A stretch of DNA of 33,844 nucleotides from Pseudomonadota bacterium (lineage in GTDB: Bacteria; Desulfobacterota; Desulfobacteria; Desulfobacterales; Desulfobacteraceae): positions 1 to 33,844 of the forward strand of contig JAHJLV010000038.1 of assembly GCA_018821535.1 (NCBI GenBank), in the 5' to 3' direction. Positions 1 to 7,363 of the stretch are shown here, piece by piece. Both the position numbers and the translations under genes were made by a program. The first letter of the stretch is position 1. Every line of letters begins with the position of its first letter. Under the pieces are notes generated by a model, which saw nothing but the letters and a program-made list of their open reading frames with translations, did not search any database and was not told the origin of the DNA.

Positions 1-180
1 AACAGGAGAAGGAACATATGTTCCCTCAAGCAAGTCTGAACGTATCTTTGGCCATAATTTGCGGAAGGCATCCGGAAATTCATCGACGGTTACAGCGTCG
101 ATCCCGGGAGCCCCTTTGTTTGCTCGAACCTGCTTCCAGGCCTGGCGAACATTTTCCGCTGACAGAATACGTTCCAGTTT
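1..180 (-). pseudogene. Group II intron reverse transcriptase/maturase, N-terminal fragment (runs off the window)
   Basis: Read on the minus strand from 180 to 1, the frame is open for 60 codons and gives the start of an LtrA-type intron-encoded reverse transcriptase: KLERILSAENVRQAW, then VRANKGAPGIDAVTVDEF and LWPKIRSDLLEGTYVPSPV. The NKGAPGIDG-like stretch and the LLxGTYxPxPV stretch are hallmarks of RT block 0/1 in these maturases. The gene leaves the window at base 1, so I cannot say whether the rest is intact. There is no start codon with a ribosome site in the expected place: the frame fuses upstream into intron RNA sequence after only about 95 bases, whereas a full group II intron has several hundred bases of ribozyme domains before the RT. 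I read it as an internally deleted intron copy. Confidence 0.8.
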
Positions 181-274
181 TCGGCTAATACTTGTGTTAA
201 CAAACCATATGTTAACAGGACTCACGTATAGGGGACTTTCACCCCATAAGTTCACGCCCGTGCCGGGCGTACAC
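181..274 (-). mobile_element. Group II intron 5' end (domain I fragment), truncated
   Basis: On the minus strand the intron begins with GTGTACGCCCGGCACGGGCG at 274, the GUGYG-type 5' terminus of bacterial group II introns. A small hairpin of the form GGGGTGAAAGTCCCC follows. Similarity ends at ATTAGCCGA (189-181), where the reverse-transcriptase codons start at once. A second copy with the same arrangement lies at 25668-25750. Ten bases upstream of the intron, in its 5' exon, is half of a CACCGG-ATTTCA-CCGGTG hairpin, the kind of structure class C introns insert behind. Class assignment is inferred. Confidence 0.7.
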
Positions 275-284
275 AAGCAACATG

Positions 285-299
285 CACCGGATTTCACCG
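285..299. repeat. Partial copy of the CACCGG-RTTTCA-CCGGTG hairpin repeat
   Basis: CACCGG (285-290), loop ATTTCA (291-296) and only CCG of the right arm (297-299) are present. Complete copies sit at 1825-1855 and 18026-18071. The outer arms here are not complementary, so the right half has been lost or replaced. It abuts the group II intron remnant. Confidence 0.55.
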
Positions 300-327
300 C
301 TTATTTGGGGTTGTTATGTGTTACAAC

Positions 328-360
328 TTGACAAGACGTACGGAATGACGTACCTTATAG
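328..360 (+). promoter_or_regulatory. Candidate promoter/operator of the YefM-YoeB-type TA operon
   Basis: A perfect TTGACA (328-333) lies upstream of the antitoxin start at 380, with only a weak -10 (TACCTT at 351 after 17 bases, or TATAGA at 356). Two direct copies of GACGTAC (335-341 and 347-353), 12 bp apart, lie between the two elements and would suit autorepression by the antitoxin/toxin complex. The TTGACA and repeats are visible; the regulatory role is inferred. Confidence 0.45.
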
Positions 361-379
361 AAAAACATTGAGGTGCAAC

Positions 380-622
380 ATGGCAACATTAACTGCTACA
401 GAAGCACGACAACAACTATACAGGCTAATTGATGAAACAGCATCAACTCATGAGCCCATTACAATAACTGGGAAAAGAGGGAATGCTATTCTTATCTCCG
501 AAGGTGATTGGAAAGCCATACAAGAAACAATGTTTCTGGTCAATATCCCCGGCATGAGAGAGTCTATACTTGAAGGCCTCAAAACGCCTGTAGAAGATTG
601 CAGCGAGGAACTTGATTGGTGA
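380..622 (+). CDS. Phd/YefM-family antitoxin
   Basis: 80-residue antitoxin, the DNA-binding, toxin-neutralising partner of the YoeB-type toxin that follows. The N-terminal half has the Phd/YefM fold signature: MATLTATEARQQLYRLID, then EPITITGKRGNAILISEGDW and an ETMFLVNIPGM helix. The acidic C-terminus (VEDCSEELDW) would wrap the toxin. The ATG at 380 is chosen over an in-frame ATG at 368 because GAGGTG (370-375) sits four bases before it. The stop overlaps the toxin start (GTGA), so translation is probably coupled. Both proteins are of normal length for the family and look intact. Confidence 0.88.
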   Translation: MATLTATEARQQLYRLIDETASTHEPITITGKRGNAILISEGDWKAIQETMFLVNIPGMRESILEGLKTPVEDCSEELDW

Positions 623-882
623 AATGGAAAGTTGTTTTCACCAATCAGGCCCAAAAAGATGCTAAAAAAATAGCATCTTCTGATCTTAAGAAAAAAGCTA
701 TCACGCTAATTGAAGTTCTAAAAGAAAACCCTTTTCAAATACCCCCTCCATATGAAAAGTTGATTGGCGATTTATCAGGGGCATATTCACGAAGAATCAA
801 CATACAACATCGTTTGGTTTATCAAGTTCTAAATGAGGAACATACAGTAAAAGTTCTTCGTATGTGGACTCATTACGAGTAA
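619..882 (+). CDS. Txe/YoeB-family toxin (ribosome-dependent mRNA endonuclease)
   Basis: 87-residue RelE-superfamily toxin. YoeB cuts mRNA in the ribosomal A site. The catalytic set can be placed: Glu46 in the YEKL segment, Arg65 in SRRINIQHRLVYQV, and His85 in the terminal HYE, close to E46, R65 and H83 of E. coli YoeB. GTG at 619 overlaps the antitoxin stop and has GAGGAA (605-610) eight bases upstream; TTG at 616 is an in-frame alternative. Intact and paired with its antitoxin, so probably functional. Confidence 0.88.
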   Translation: MKWKVVFTNQAQKDAKKIASSDLKKKAITLIEVLKENPFQIPPPYEKLIGDLSGAYSRRINIQHRLVYQVLNEEHTVKVLRMWTHYE

Positions 883-896
883 CACATAACCCTAAA

Positions 897-930
897 GGAT
901 TGACACGACTTGCAAAGTCGTACTCAATCC
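897..930. terminator. Stem-loop after the YefM-YoeB-type operon
   Basis: ACGACTT (905-911), loop GCA, AAGTCGT (915-921), extended by GGATTG (897-902) and CAATCC (925-930). About 13 pairs with a small internal loop, 15 bases after the toxin stop. No T-tract follows, so it is not a classic intrinsic terminator; it could be an RNA-stability hairpin. Confidence 0.35.
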
Positions 931-1080
931 ATTGTTCAAGAAGCCCGGACTCAAAATTTCATGTATAGGGTATTGCTGAACAGGAGGTGAAGAGAAAAAA
1001 GGATTTAAAAAGCGTCTGGCGGATCAGGGGGATCACTTTCGGGTAAATTAAAAACAGACGAAAAAAATGGTTAGAAAATG

Positions 1081-1159
1081 GATAATGGTAAATGGGCTTG
1101 TCTTGTTTTTCAAGAACGTGTAAATTTGAATATAGCGAAGTTAAATTAAATAAGGGAAC
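1081..1159 (+). repeat. Upstream region of the CHP02574/ParE operon, duplicated at 2777-2857
   Basis: This leader shares a long near-identical core (GGCTTGTCTTGTTTTTCAA, ACGTGTAA, TTTGAATA) with 2777-2857. It presumably carries the promoter of the antitoxin at 1166. In the second copy the leader is joined straight to the middle of the antitoxin gene. Confidence 0.7.
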
Positions 1160-1165
1160 CTGGAT

Positions 1166-1405
1166 ATGCCTACAATATTAGAAGAATTTGAAAATAAAGC
1201 CAAGAATCTGCCGCTAAAAGATCGTGCGGCGTTAATCGAAAGTCTAATTTCCAGTCTTGACGAACTGGATGAAACTGAATGTGAAGAACTTTGGGCCCAA
1301 GAGGCGGATAAACGCTATCAAGCGTACAAAGCGGGAACGATAACAAGCAGACCGGCCAAGGCCGTTTTCAGTGATGCGAGAGAGATGTTAAAGGAAATCC
1401 GGTGA
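1166..1405 (+). CDS. Addiction-module antitoxin, CHP02574/PF09720 type
   Basis: 79-residue antitoxin. The family signature is clear: an N-terminal helix ILEEFENKAKNLPLKDRAALIESLISSLDE, then an acidic ECEELWAQEADKRYQAYKAGTI segment, and a basic end. These proteins pair with ParE/RelE-type toxins, and one follows directly with a 4-base GTGA overlap. ATG at 1166 has GGGAA about nine bases upstream. The central and C-terminal coding sequence (1286-1405) is repeated almost identically at 2853-2972. Confidence 0.88.
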   Translation: MPTILEEFENKAKNLPLKDRAALIESLISSLDELDETECEELWAQEADKRYQAYKAGTITSRPAKAVFSDAREMLKEIR

Positions 1406-1695
1406 AAAACATCAGATTCCTTTCTCCCGCTGAGATTGAGATGTTCGACGCTGCTGCTTATTATGAAACACGTGTACCCAAATTAGGAACAGATTTTATC
1501 TCAACTATTGAATTTGCGGTTTCTGACCTGTCAGAGCATCCGGAAAAATGGCCAGCGATCGGCAAGGGGATCCGCAAACGTATTCTTCCCCGTTTTCCAT
1601 ACAACGTTCTATATAAAATTGACCCCGACGAAATCATCATTGTTGCAATTATGCACCAGAAAAGACGCCCGAATTATTGGATAAATAGATTGTAA
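1402..1695 (+). CDS. ParE/RelE-superfamily toxin
   Basis: 97-residue toxin partner of the CHP02574 antitoxin. Family features: FLSPAEIEMFDAAAYYE at the N-terminus, a GTDFISTIEFAVSDL helix, then the conserved core PEKWPAIGKGIRKRILPRFPYNVLY and IIIVAIMHQKRRPNYW. The RxRxLPRFPYxVxY core and the HxxRxPxYW end are typical of ParE-like toxins paired with this antitoxin type. The GTG start at 1402 overlaps the antitoxin stop. The target (gyrase or mRNA) cannot be told from sequence. Confidence 0.85.
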   Translation: MKNIRFLSPAEIEMFDAAAYYETRVPKLGTDFISTIEFAVSDLSEHPEKWPAIGKGIRKRILPRFPYNVLYKIDPDEIIIVAIMHQKRRPNYWINRL

Positions 1696-1824
1696 AGGGT
1701 TATGTATGAGTTTTATAATTCTTGTTCGGGCCAAATCAACAGACAAAAACCTTTAAATAGCCTTAGACTACCATTTTTACCCTCAGTAATATCGTTTTAA
1801 AGAGTACACTCTGATTTCAACATC

Positions 1825-1855
1825 GAAAATGCACCGGGTTTCACCGGTGATTTTC
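1825..1855. repeat. CACCGG-GTTTCA-CCGGTG hairpin repeat with bulge
   Basis: GAAAAT (1825-1830), a single G bulge, CACCGG (1832-1837), loop GTTTCA (1838-1843), CCGGTG (1844-1849), ATTTTC (1850-1855). The core and loop match copies at 285-299 and 18026-18071, but the outer arms differ and still pair. It lies in the gap after the ParE-type toxin. AGAGTACACTCT (1801-1812), a perfect palindrome, lies just upstream. Confidence 0.65.
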
Positions 1856-1875
1856 CAGTTGGGCTGCGTGAAATC

Positions 1876-2058
1876 GTGAGACTATTAAAATCAAAAACAG
1901 GTGATGCAATAGATAGAGATCAACGAGATTTCACTTCGATCTCTTCTACGCGCATTAGGCAATTTGCCATCAGCAAGGATCGGAAAAATGCATATAATCT
2001 AATGAAGGATGATGCGTTTGCCTCATTTGAATATAAAGGGGTTACGTTAGAAAGGTAG
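1876..2058 (+). CDS. Small hypothetical ORF
   Basis: 60 codons from a GTG with no convincing ribosome site. The peptide is polar and basic (RLLKSKTGDAIDRDQRDF at the start, FASFEYKGVTLER at the end) and I recognise no family. It ends three bases before the DUF2007-type gene, so it could be a leader ORF or gene debris. Otherwise the 1696-2061 interval holds only the hairpin repeat. Confidence 0.2.
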   Translation: MRLLKSKTGDAIDRDQRDFTSISSTRIRQFAISKDRKNAYNLMKDDAFASFEYKGVTLER

Positions 2059-2061
2059 ACT

Positions 2062-2613
2062 ATGCCTGAAAATTTAAAAAGAATATATATTCCAAATGAT
2101 AATATGGAAGCAGACCTTATCAAAGATGTTCTGGAACAAAATGAAATTTACTGCTTTATTCAAGGATATGAGCATCGCAGCATGCTTGGAATGTTGGGTT
2201 CTTATGTAGATTTGGGCATTATGGTTCCAGAAAACCAAGCCGAAGAAGCTTCCGAAATCGTTAGCGATTTTCTAAAAACAATACAAGTATTGCCGCCAGA
2301 ATTCGAAGACGAAGAAGAAAAAGAGGCTTATGTTCCTCCCAAAAAACTTAGACCGAAAAGTAAAAGAGTAGTTGTCTTCTTGAGTTTTGTTGTTCCTGGA
2401 ACCGGAAGTTGTTACGCTGGCAGTTCCGATTTAGGAAGTTGGATTATTGTGGCCTATTTCGTTTGCCTTGCATTTTTAGGCTTATCAATGTCTTCAAATA
2501 TTCCATCCGCATTTTTTTCTATTATGATTGTACTCATGGTCTCATTGATACCATTGGATATCATTATAGCTCTAAAAAACCTAAATTCGGAATTTAAGGA
2601 AAAAGATCAATAG
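2062..2613 (+). CDS. DUF2007-type protein with C-terminal membrane segments
   Basis: 183 residues. The first 70 match the DUF2007 'putative signal-transducing protein' pattern: an opening KRIYIPNDNMEADLIKDVLE, a short EIYCFIQG strand, LGSYVDLGIMVPENQAEEA, then a helix. An acidic linker (EFEDEEEKEA, about residues 77-86) and a basic stretch (PPKKLRPKSKR) lead to two or three hydrophobic helices (about 97-115, 120-140 and 150-172), so the DUF2007 domain probably faces the cytoplasm from a membrane anchor. The ATG follows AAAGGT. Function unknown; DUF2007 proteins are usually shorter, so the membrane part is an addition. Confidence 0.65.
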   Translation: MPENLKRIYIPNDNMEADLIKDVLEQNEIYCFIQGYEHRSMLGMLGSYVDLGIMVPENQAEEASEIVSDFLKTIQVLPPEFEDEEEKEAYVPPKKLRPKSKRVVVFLSFVVPGTGSCYAGSSDLGSWIIVAYFVCLAFLGLSMSSNIPSAFFSIMIVLMVSLIPLDIIIALKNLNSEFKEKDQ

Positions 2614-2776
2614 ACCGTTTAAAAATCGTGCATAACAAATAAAGAATTAGTAACCGTGTCGAGGCACGAGGCCCGGTACCCGGTACTAATCCTATGGTTC
2701 ATGAAGCCGCTGACATACAGGGGAAAAGGTTAACGATTTACTGGGTGTGTAACCTGAAGGTCAGAAACTTAAAACC

Positions 2777-2857
2777 GAATAATGATGAATCGGCTTGTCT
2801 TGTTTTTCAATAACGTGTAATTTTGAATACTGCGAAATTAATTTTAATTAAGGAACT
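2777..2857 (+). repeat. Second copy of the TA leader (see 1081-1159)
   Basis: Diverged copy of the leader at 1081-1159, about 1.7 kb downstream. It continues directly into an internal part of the antitoxin gene, so the antitoxin's first 40 or so codons and its start are missing in this copy. Confidence 0.7.
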
Positions 2858-2972
2858 TTGGGCCCAAGAGGCGGATAAACGCTATCAAGCGTACAAAGCG
2901 GGAACGATAACAAGCAGACCGGCCAAGGCCGTTTTCAGTGATGCGAGAAAGATGTTAAAGGAAATCCGGTGA
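2853..2972 (+). pseudogene. CHP02574 antitoxin, 3' fragment (duplicate of 1286-1405)
   Basis: Bases 2853-2972 repeat 1286-1405 with one visible substitution (GCGAGAAAG for GCGAGAGAG) and keep the reading frame ELWAQEADKRYQAYKAG through to the stop. The N-terminal half of the gene is absent, so no antitoxin can be made. The near-identity implies a recent duplication or gene conversion. Confidence 0.85.
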
Positions 2973-2981
2973 AAATGGCCG

Positions 2982-3227
2982 ATGATTGGCAAAGAAATTC
3001 GCAGACGTATTCTTCCCCGTTTTCCATACAGCATCCTATATAAAATTGACGATAAGACGCTTAAACAGCTTGATATGCTTGTCAAATCAAAATTTTTTTC
3101 AAACCGTAGCAACGCCATTCAACAGGCCGTTAACGAGAGATCTGGCACTGTAATTGCCGTCGCTATCACCAGCCAGCGGCAAAAGGATATCAAAAGCATC
3201 CGACGAAGAGTTGACGTTCATTATTGA
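2982..3227 (+). CDS. Chimeric ORF: ParE core fragment joined to a ribbon-helix-helix-like fragment
   Basis: 81 codons from ATG 2982. Residues 1-23 (MIGKEIRRRILPRFPYSILY plus KID) are the central core of the ParE-type toxin at 1402-1695, here without its N-terminal half. Residues 24-53 (DKTLKQLDMLVKSKFFSNRS, then NAIQQAVNER) look like a CopG/RHH antitoxin helix-turn region. The tail TVIAVAITSQRQKDIKSIRR again resembles a ParE end. The toxin-like part is roughly 80% identical at DNA level to the first copy, while the adjoining antitoxin fragment is about 99%, so the locus is a mosaic. Probably recombination debris, though the frame is open and the product would be basic. Confidence 0.5.
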   Translation: MIGKEIRRRILPRFPYSILYKIDDKTLKQLDMLVKSKFFSNRSNAIQQAVNERSGTVIAVAITSQRQKDIKSIRRRVDVHY

Positions 3228-4312
3228 CAGAAAGCGCAGCCATGGTCCAGGCAGGTTGTGCAGTTAAGATGCATGTTTTTACACAAGCCCAGAGAGAACA
3301 TGCTCTTTCCGCACGACTGGCAGACCATGGGGTCCATTTGTTTTGTCACAGGATTATACATCATGAAAATGTTTTTTTTCCGATGCCCTGAGACCAGCGT
3401 AACAAAAACCTTTACACAGGGGGTGACCACTTCCAGGGCTGCAACAGGCGTGATGCTGATCCTGATGCTGTACTTGTTTAACAAATCCTTTTTTTTAGCT
3501 GCAAGTTCATCCGGAATCATGGCAATCTTTGCCTCTCTTTCCTGAATGAGCCTGTCTGAAATACCGGTCCGCAAAAGACTTTCCTGCATCTCTTTTTCCA
3601 GAGCCATGTAATATGCGTCAAGGCTTGAATAATCTCTTTTAAACCTTCTGTTCATGCTCTGCCTGAATTCCGAAAGGTCACCATCAAGAATATCAGGGCT
3701 GTATAAATTTACCAGTTCATGAATACGCCTGATTTCTTCTTTTGTATATCCGCCAAAATCTTTTACCTGATATTCTTTTTCAATGCCGGGCAGCATCTTG
3801 AGCATTCCCGATGCCAGGGTGCCTGTATCCATATTAAAAGAAAAATCCATAAGCCCTTCTTTTTGTTCATCACTCTGGGCAAGAAATTTACAGGTCAGAA
3901 GAATATATCTGGTTTTCATCTCACCTGTGCCGGTAATTTTCGGTTTGCTCTTGAAAAATTCAAACTGTTCCTGGATCAGGTTAGCAAATCCCTGGGTCTT
4001 GATATAATGAAACGACAGGGCAGTTTTCAGGAATGGCGGTTTTGAACCGGCCATGGATGCGATTTTGTCAAGAAGCGGACTTTGGAATTGTATGGTATAA
4101 AGTGTGTATTCTTTGGATTCGCTTACATTTACTGTGCCCGGAGCCAATGAAATATATTCTTCCACATTCAGGGCACAGGAAAGATCCTGGGGCAAAAAAG
4201 CGTCTGTTATTTCTCCTCTGGTTTCCAGAATTGCGCCTTTTTCTTTTAGAAAACGCGCTGCAAACCGGACAAGGTCCAGGTCTTTTCCGATCGCAAAAGC
4301 ATCAGAGTTCAT
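3221..4312 (-). CDS. Uncharacterised protein with C-terminal zinc-ribbon cysteines, SNF2-helicase partner
   Basis: 363 residues, last gene of the minus-strand operon. I do not recognise the family. The N-terminal half is mixed alpha/beta (LVRFAARFLKEKGAILETRG near the start); about residues 200-290 are charged and helical (EIRRIHELVNLY, LEKEMQESLLRTG, LIQEREAKIAMIPDELAAKK), possibly coiled coil. The last 35 residues hold seven cysteines as CQSC, C, CTTC and CAFC, a likely double zinc site. ATG at 4312 is preferred to an in-frame upstream start at 4399 because it overlaps the helicase stop (4302-4304), implying coupling. A role as specificity or assembly subunit for the helicase is inference from position only. 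Confidence 0.7.
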   Translation of the reverse strand: MNSDAFAIGKDLDLVRFAARFLKEKGAILETRGEITDAFLPQDLSCALNVEEYISLAPGTVNVSESKEYTLYTIQFQSPLLDKIASMAGSKPPFLKTALSFHYIKTQGFANLIQEQFEFFKSKPKITGTGEMKTRYILLTCKFLAQSDEQKEGLMDFSFNMDTGTLASGMLKMLPGIEKEYQVKDFGGYTKEEIRRIHELVNLYSPDILDGDLSEFRQSMNRRFKRDYSSLDAYYMALEKEMQESLLRTGISDRLIQEREAKIAMIPDELAAKKKDLLNKYSIRISITPVAALEVVTPCVKVFVTLVSGHRKKNIFMMYNPVTKQMDPMVCQSCGKSMFSLGLCKNMHLNCTTCLDHGCAFCQ

Positions 4313-6686
4313 AGGTATCTCCAAAAAGCTTGTCATCCAGTTCCCGGGTCTTGCCATACCCTGTTTTGGCTCTTTTGAGCAGCGTTCCCAGATTGTCAAA
4401 AGAGTCTTTGCGATCTTCCGGTGTTTTTGAGTTTACCCAGATCTCATAGACCATGTCGCTGAATTCCTTTTCTCCTCTGATCCGGCCAAGGATCATGTCA
4501 ATTTCACCAATGACCATTTCAAACATATTGATTTTTTTATCCAGGATCTCAAGGATATAATCTTCGATAGAACCTGCTGCGCAGAAATTAAAAATCTGCA
4601 CCTCTTTTTCCTGGCCTATCCTGTGGATGCGGCCAATCCGCTGTTCGATTTTCATGGGATTCCACGGCAGGTCATAATTGATCATTCTTGAACAAAACTG
4701 AAGATTCCGACCCTCACCCCCGATTTCAGTGGTGACCAGAACCTGGGTTTCATTTTTAAACGCTTCAATAGCCTCATCTTTTTGCTGGTTGCTCATTGCC
4801 CCGTGAAAAAGAGAAAATGAGATTTGGTTCCACTCCAGAAATTCAGCAAGGTGCTCAATGGTGCCCTTATATTTGACAAAAACAATGATCTTTTCCCTGA
4901 AAGCCTGGACGATTTTTAGCAGGGCCATGTTTTTGGGCGTGTCCAGAGTGTTTCGGCACAAATTTTTCACAGCCCTGAGCTCCGCTTCATGTTCCAGAAG
5001 GTAATCCTGGTTTTCAAGCATTCGGGTCAGGGTCAGTTCAACTGCCCTTGGTGATGAGCCTGCCTGGGCCAGCAGATTTTTGGAAATCATTTTTGCTTTT
5101 CCCTGTTTTTCCTGGTTCAAGGACAGGATTAAAGCCTCCAGCCTTTCATTAAATGATTTTTCAGCCTGGGCAGGATCAATGCGTATGGTCTGTGCAAACC
5201 TTGGCGGAATATTAATACCTGCCAATGCCCTGGTATTGCGGATCATGACCTGGCCAAGCAGCTCCTTGAGAAGCGCCCGGTTCCTTGGATCAGTGGGATC
5301 TCCCCGTTTCATGAATTTTTCTTTGAACACCGTGGCTGTTTCAAGCTGCCCCGGTTTAAGCAGGGTAATCAGGTTGTAAAGCTCCATGAGGTTGTTTTCA
5401 ACAGAGGTTTCCGTAAGAAGAACAATAAACCTTTTTTTCAGGTAATTGACCATTTTCCAGTTCAGGGTTGTGCGGTTTTTTAAATGGTGAGCCTCGTCAA
5501 CAATGATGATGTCGTACTCCCTGGCAGTAATCAGATCCATATTTTTACTTGATTTGGCCTGATTAATGGATGCAATGACAAATGGTTCTTCCCAGAATGT
5601 TTTTGAACCCGACTTAAACCCTGGATCATCTGTTGAGGGAACATCCATATCAAACTTTGATTTCATTTCATCTTTCCACTGGCTCACAAGGGGAGTCGGG
5701 GTCAGGATCAGCCCGGTTTTTACCATGCCTCTTCTGATATATTCAGTGAGAATAATCAATGCCTCAATGGTTTTACCAAGGCCGACTTCATCAGACAAAA
5801 GCGCTCTTCCCCTGAATTGCTTTAATACTTTTTTTGCTGTTTCCTCCTGATACCAGAAAGATTTTACCAGAGTAAGGGAAGGAAGACAGATAAGGGTTTC
5901 AAAAGATTCGGCAAACCGGATTCCATGGCTCAGCAAAGCAAGTTCATATGCTTCAGGCCCAACGGGGACAGGATCAGACAAGGCGTTGAAAAAAGGTTCT
6001 TCATTAATTTTATAGATGATGGGGATGTCCGGAATTCTGAGTGGTTCTGCTGGTGCCGGCCCAACCCCATGTTTTTCTGTTCTGACCGGGTCTGTTCCGG
6101 TCTGGTTTGTTTCTGGCGCTATCTTCATATGATCAGATAGAGAAGACCGGCGGGTGTCAGAAAAATTTTCCTTTTCTGCCGTCATTGCGAGCATGACCTG
6201 GCAATACCCTTTAATATCCTTTATTTTTTTACTTACATTTCTTTTGTTTTTGATTTTCAGGATGGAAAAATTTTCAAGCACATCATCGGCTTTTTGATAG
6301 CACTCCTGATACTTTCCCAGGTTGACAAGCATGATGACTCTATTGATTTTCATGTCATCGGTTATTTTCCCGAGCCGTTCCATGTTTGCCATGGCTTCCA
6401 ATTCCAGGATACTGTCTTCTGTCTGGGCGGCAAGAAGCCCCATTAACCGGAAAACATCTTCTTCATTGGATAAAATCCTGGCAGCTTTTTTAATTGATTT
6501 TACAGCATTCTCCATGTCACCGGTCTCAAGAAAAAACTGGGCGCCTTCAAAAAAAAACCAGCCTTTTTCCCTTGCAGCCTGCTGAGACCTGTTTGTTTTG
6601 ACCTGCTTTTGTTTTGCCTTGCGTTTCTGTTTCTTTTTATCAGCTTTGGATATTGCCAAAGTCAAACCTCTTTCTGAATCACTCAA
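4302..6686 (-). CDS. SNF2/RapA-type DEAH helicase with N-terminal TPR-like region
   Basis: About 794 residues. The N-terminus is lysine-rich (KADKKKQKRKAKQKQ), followed by TPR-like helices (about 40-165: GAQFFLETGDMENAVKSIKK, LGKYQECYQKADDVLE) and a low-complexity linker. The SF2 motor follows: Walker A DEVGLGKT (299-306), DEAHH (397-401), a GGEGRNLQ motif V and QRIGRIHRIGQ motif VI (682-692). Motif III reads LLTETSVENNL, where family members usually have LLTATPxxNNL. The start is uncertain: TTG at 6686 overlaps the upstream stop, while a later TTG at the LAISKAD codons has AGAGGT six bases before it. Such enzymes remodel or translocate along DNA or strip RNA polymerase; defence use (as in DISARM) is known, but its role here is inferred. 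Confidence 0.88.
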   Translation of the reverse strand: MSDSERGLTLAISKADKKKQKRKAKQKQVKTNRSQQAAREKGWFFFEGAQFFLETGDMENAVKSIKKAARILSNEEDVFRLMGLLAAQTEDSILELEAMANMERLGKITDDMKINRVIMLVNLGKYQECYQKADDVLENFSILKIKNKRNVSKKIKDIKGYCQVMLAMTAEKENFSDTRRSSLSDHMKIAPETNQTGTDPVRTEKHGVGPAPAEPLRIPDIPIIYKINEEPFFNALSDPVPVGPEAYELALLSHGIRFAESFETLICLPSLTLVKSFWYQEETAKKVLKQFRGRALLSDEVGLGKTIEALIILTEYIRRGMVKTGLILTPTPLVSQWKDEMKSKFDMDVPSTDDPGFKSGSKTFWEEPFVIASINQAKSSKNMDLITAREYDIIIVDEAHHLKNRTTLNWKMVNYLKKRFIVLLTETSVENNLMELYNLITLLKPGQLETATVFKEKFMKRGDPTDPRNRALLKELLGQVMIRNTRALAGINIPPRFAQTIRIDPAQAEKSFNERLEALILSLNQEKQGKAKMISKNLLAQAGSSPRAVELTLTRMLENQDYLLEHEAELRAVKNLCRNTLDTPKNMALLKIVQAFREKIIVFVKYKGTIEHLAEFLEWNQISFSLFHGAMSNQQKDEAIEAFKNETQVLVTTEIGGEGRNLQFCSRMINYDLPWNPMKIEQRIGRIHRIGQEKEVQIFNFCAAGSIEDYILEILDKKINMFEMVIGEIDMILGRIRGEKEFSDMVYEIWVNSKTPEDRKDSFDNLGTLLKRAKTGYGKTRELDDKLFGDTYEL

Positions 6687-7363
6687 TAATTATTAAGCGT
6701 TTCAAGTTGTGAAACCCATGCATTAAAATGCTGACATTTTGACCTTATCTTCTGAAGTCCGATATGTTCAGCAATTATAGGCCCGGCCGATGGTTTTTCT
6801 CTATCATAGGACGGCAGGAACTTAATGATCCGTTTTGAAGGCGCAGTATCAGGGTTTTCGTTTATGAGCTCCGGATTCGTGACTCCTGAAACATCCTGTT
6901 TTAATTTAGTGAGCTGGCTGTTGTGGTCAATATAGTAGTGATGAAATTTTTCGATATCGGAAAAAAGCAATGCTTCATATTCATGAAGTTGCAAATATGG
7001 GATAAAGCGAGGAGATGCTATGTCAGCTGAGAGTTTATCTTCAATTACTTCAATTTTCCTGTAGGGATCGGGTTGTTGTTTTGCTTTGTTAAAGCCGGGG
7101 AAATCACCAGGCAGCTTATAAAAATCAAACATGGTTGTAAATCGTGCATCGTCCCCCTTATCTTCCTTCATCCATAATTGTATATCTTTTTGTGCTTTAT
7201 GATATGAAATCATCCCGCCTCTGAATATCTGGTTACGTTTTCTCCCAGTTTCTACACATCTGGCACGAGCGAAAACATTGAAGACCGCCAAATGCGGACC
7301 GAGTATCTTATTAATGAAGGTTTCCTCTGTTTGTCCTTCGACAACAATATTCAGACGAATCAT
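6683..7363 (-). CDS. DUF4276 TOPRIM-like protein (nuclease partner of the AAA ATPase)
   Basis: 226 residues. The N-terminal VVEGQTEETFINKIL supplies the conserved Glu (E9) and Gly of a TOPRIM-like fold; FTTMFDFYKLPGDFPG places acidic D80; LQLHEYEALLFSD (about 125-136) is the signature of DUF4276. ATG at 7363 overlaps the ATPase stop as TAATG and is preferred to a start 36 bases upstream. DUF4276 genes are typically adjacent to OLD-like/AAA_21 ATPases, an architecture shared in outline with AbiL- and PARIS-type ATPase-plus-TOPRIM anti-phage pairs. Nuclease activity is inferred. Confidence 0.85.
   Translation of the reverse strand: MIRLNIVVEGQTEETFINKILGPHLAVFNVFARARCVETGRKRNQIFRGGMISYHKAQKDIQLWMKEDKGDDARFTTMFDFYKLPGDFPGFNKAKQQPDPYRKIEVIEDKLSADIASPRFIPYLQLHEYEALLFSDIEKFHHYYIDHNSQLTKLKQDVSGVTNPELINENPDTAPSKRIIKFLPSYDREKPSAGPIIAEHIGLQKIRSKCQHFNAWVSQLETLNNY

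Noticed and set aside
59..331. 90-codon plus-strand ORF over the group II intron remnant
   Set aside because: It is antisense to the recognisable reverse-transcriptase frame and has no family features.
980..1049. AGGAGG followed by a 19-codon GTG frame
   Set aside because: The ribosome-like site overlaps the start codon itself, the frame is very short, and there is no recognisable product.
2614..2776. GCATAACAAAT after the DUF2007-type gene and GTAACACATAACC after the first TA pair as possible integron attC sites
   Set aside because: No paired core site (GTTRRRY) or long imperfect stem could be found at the right distance in either place.
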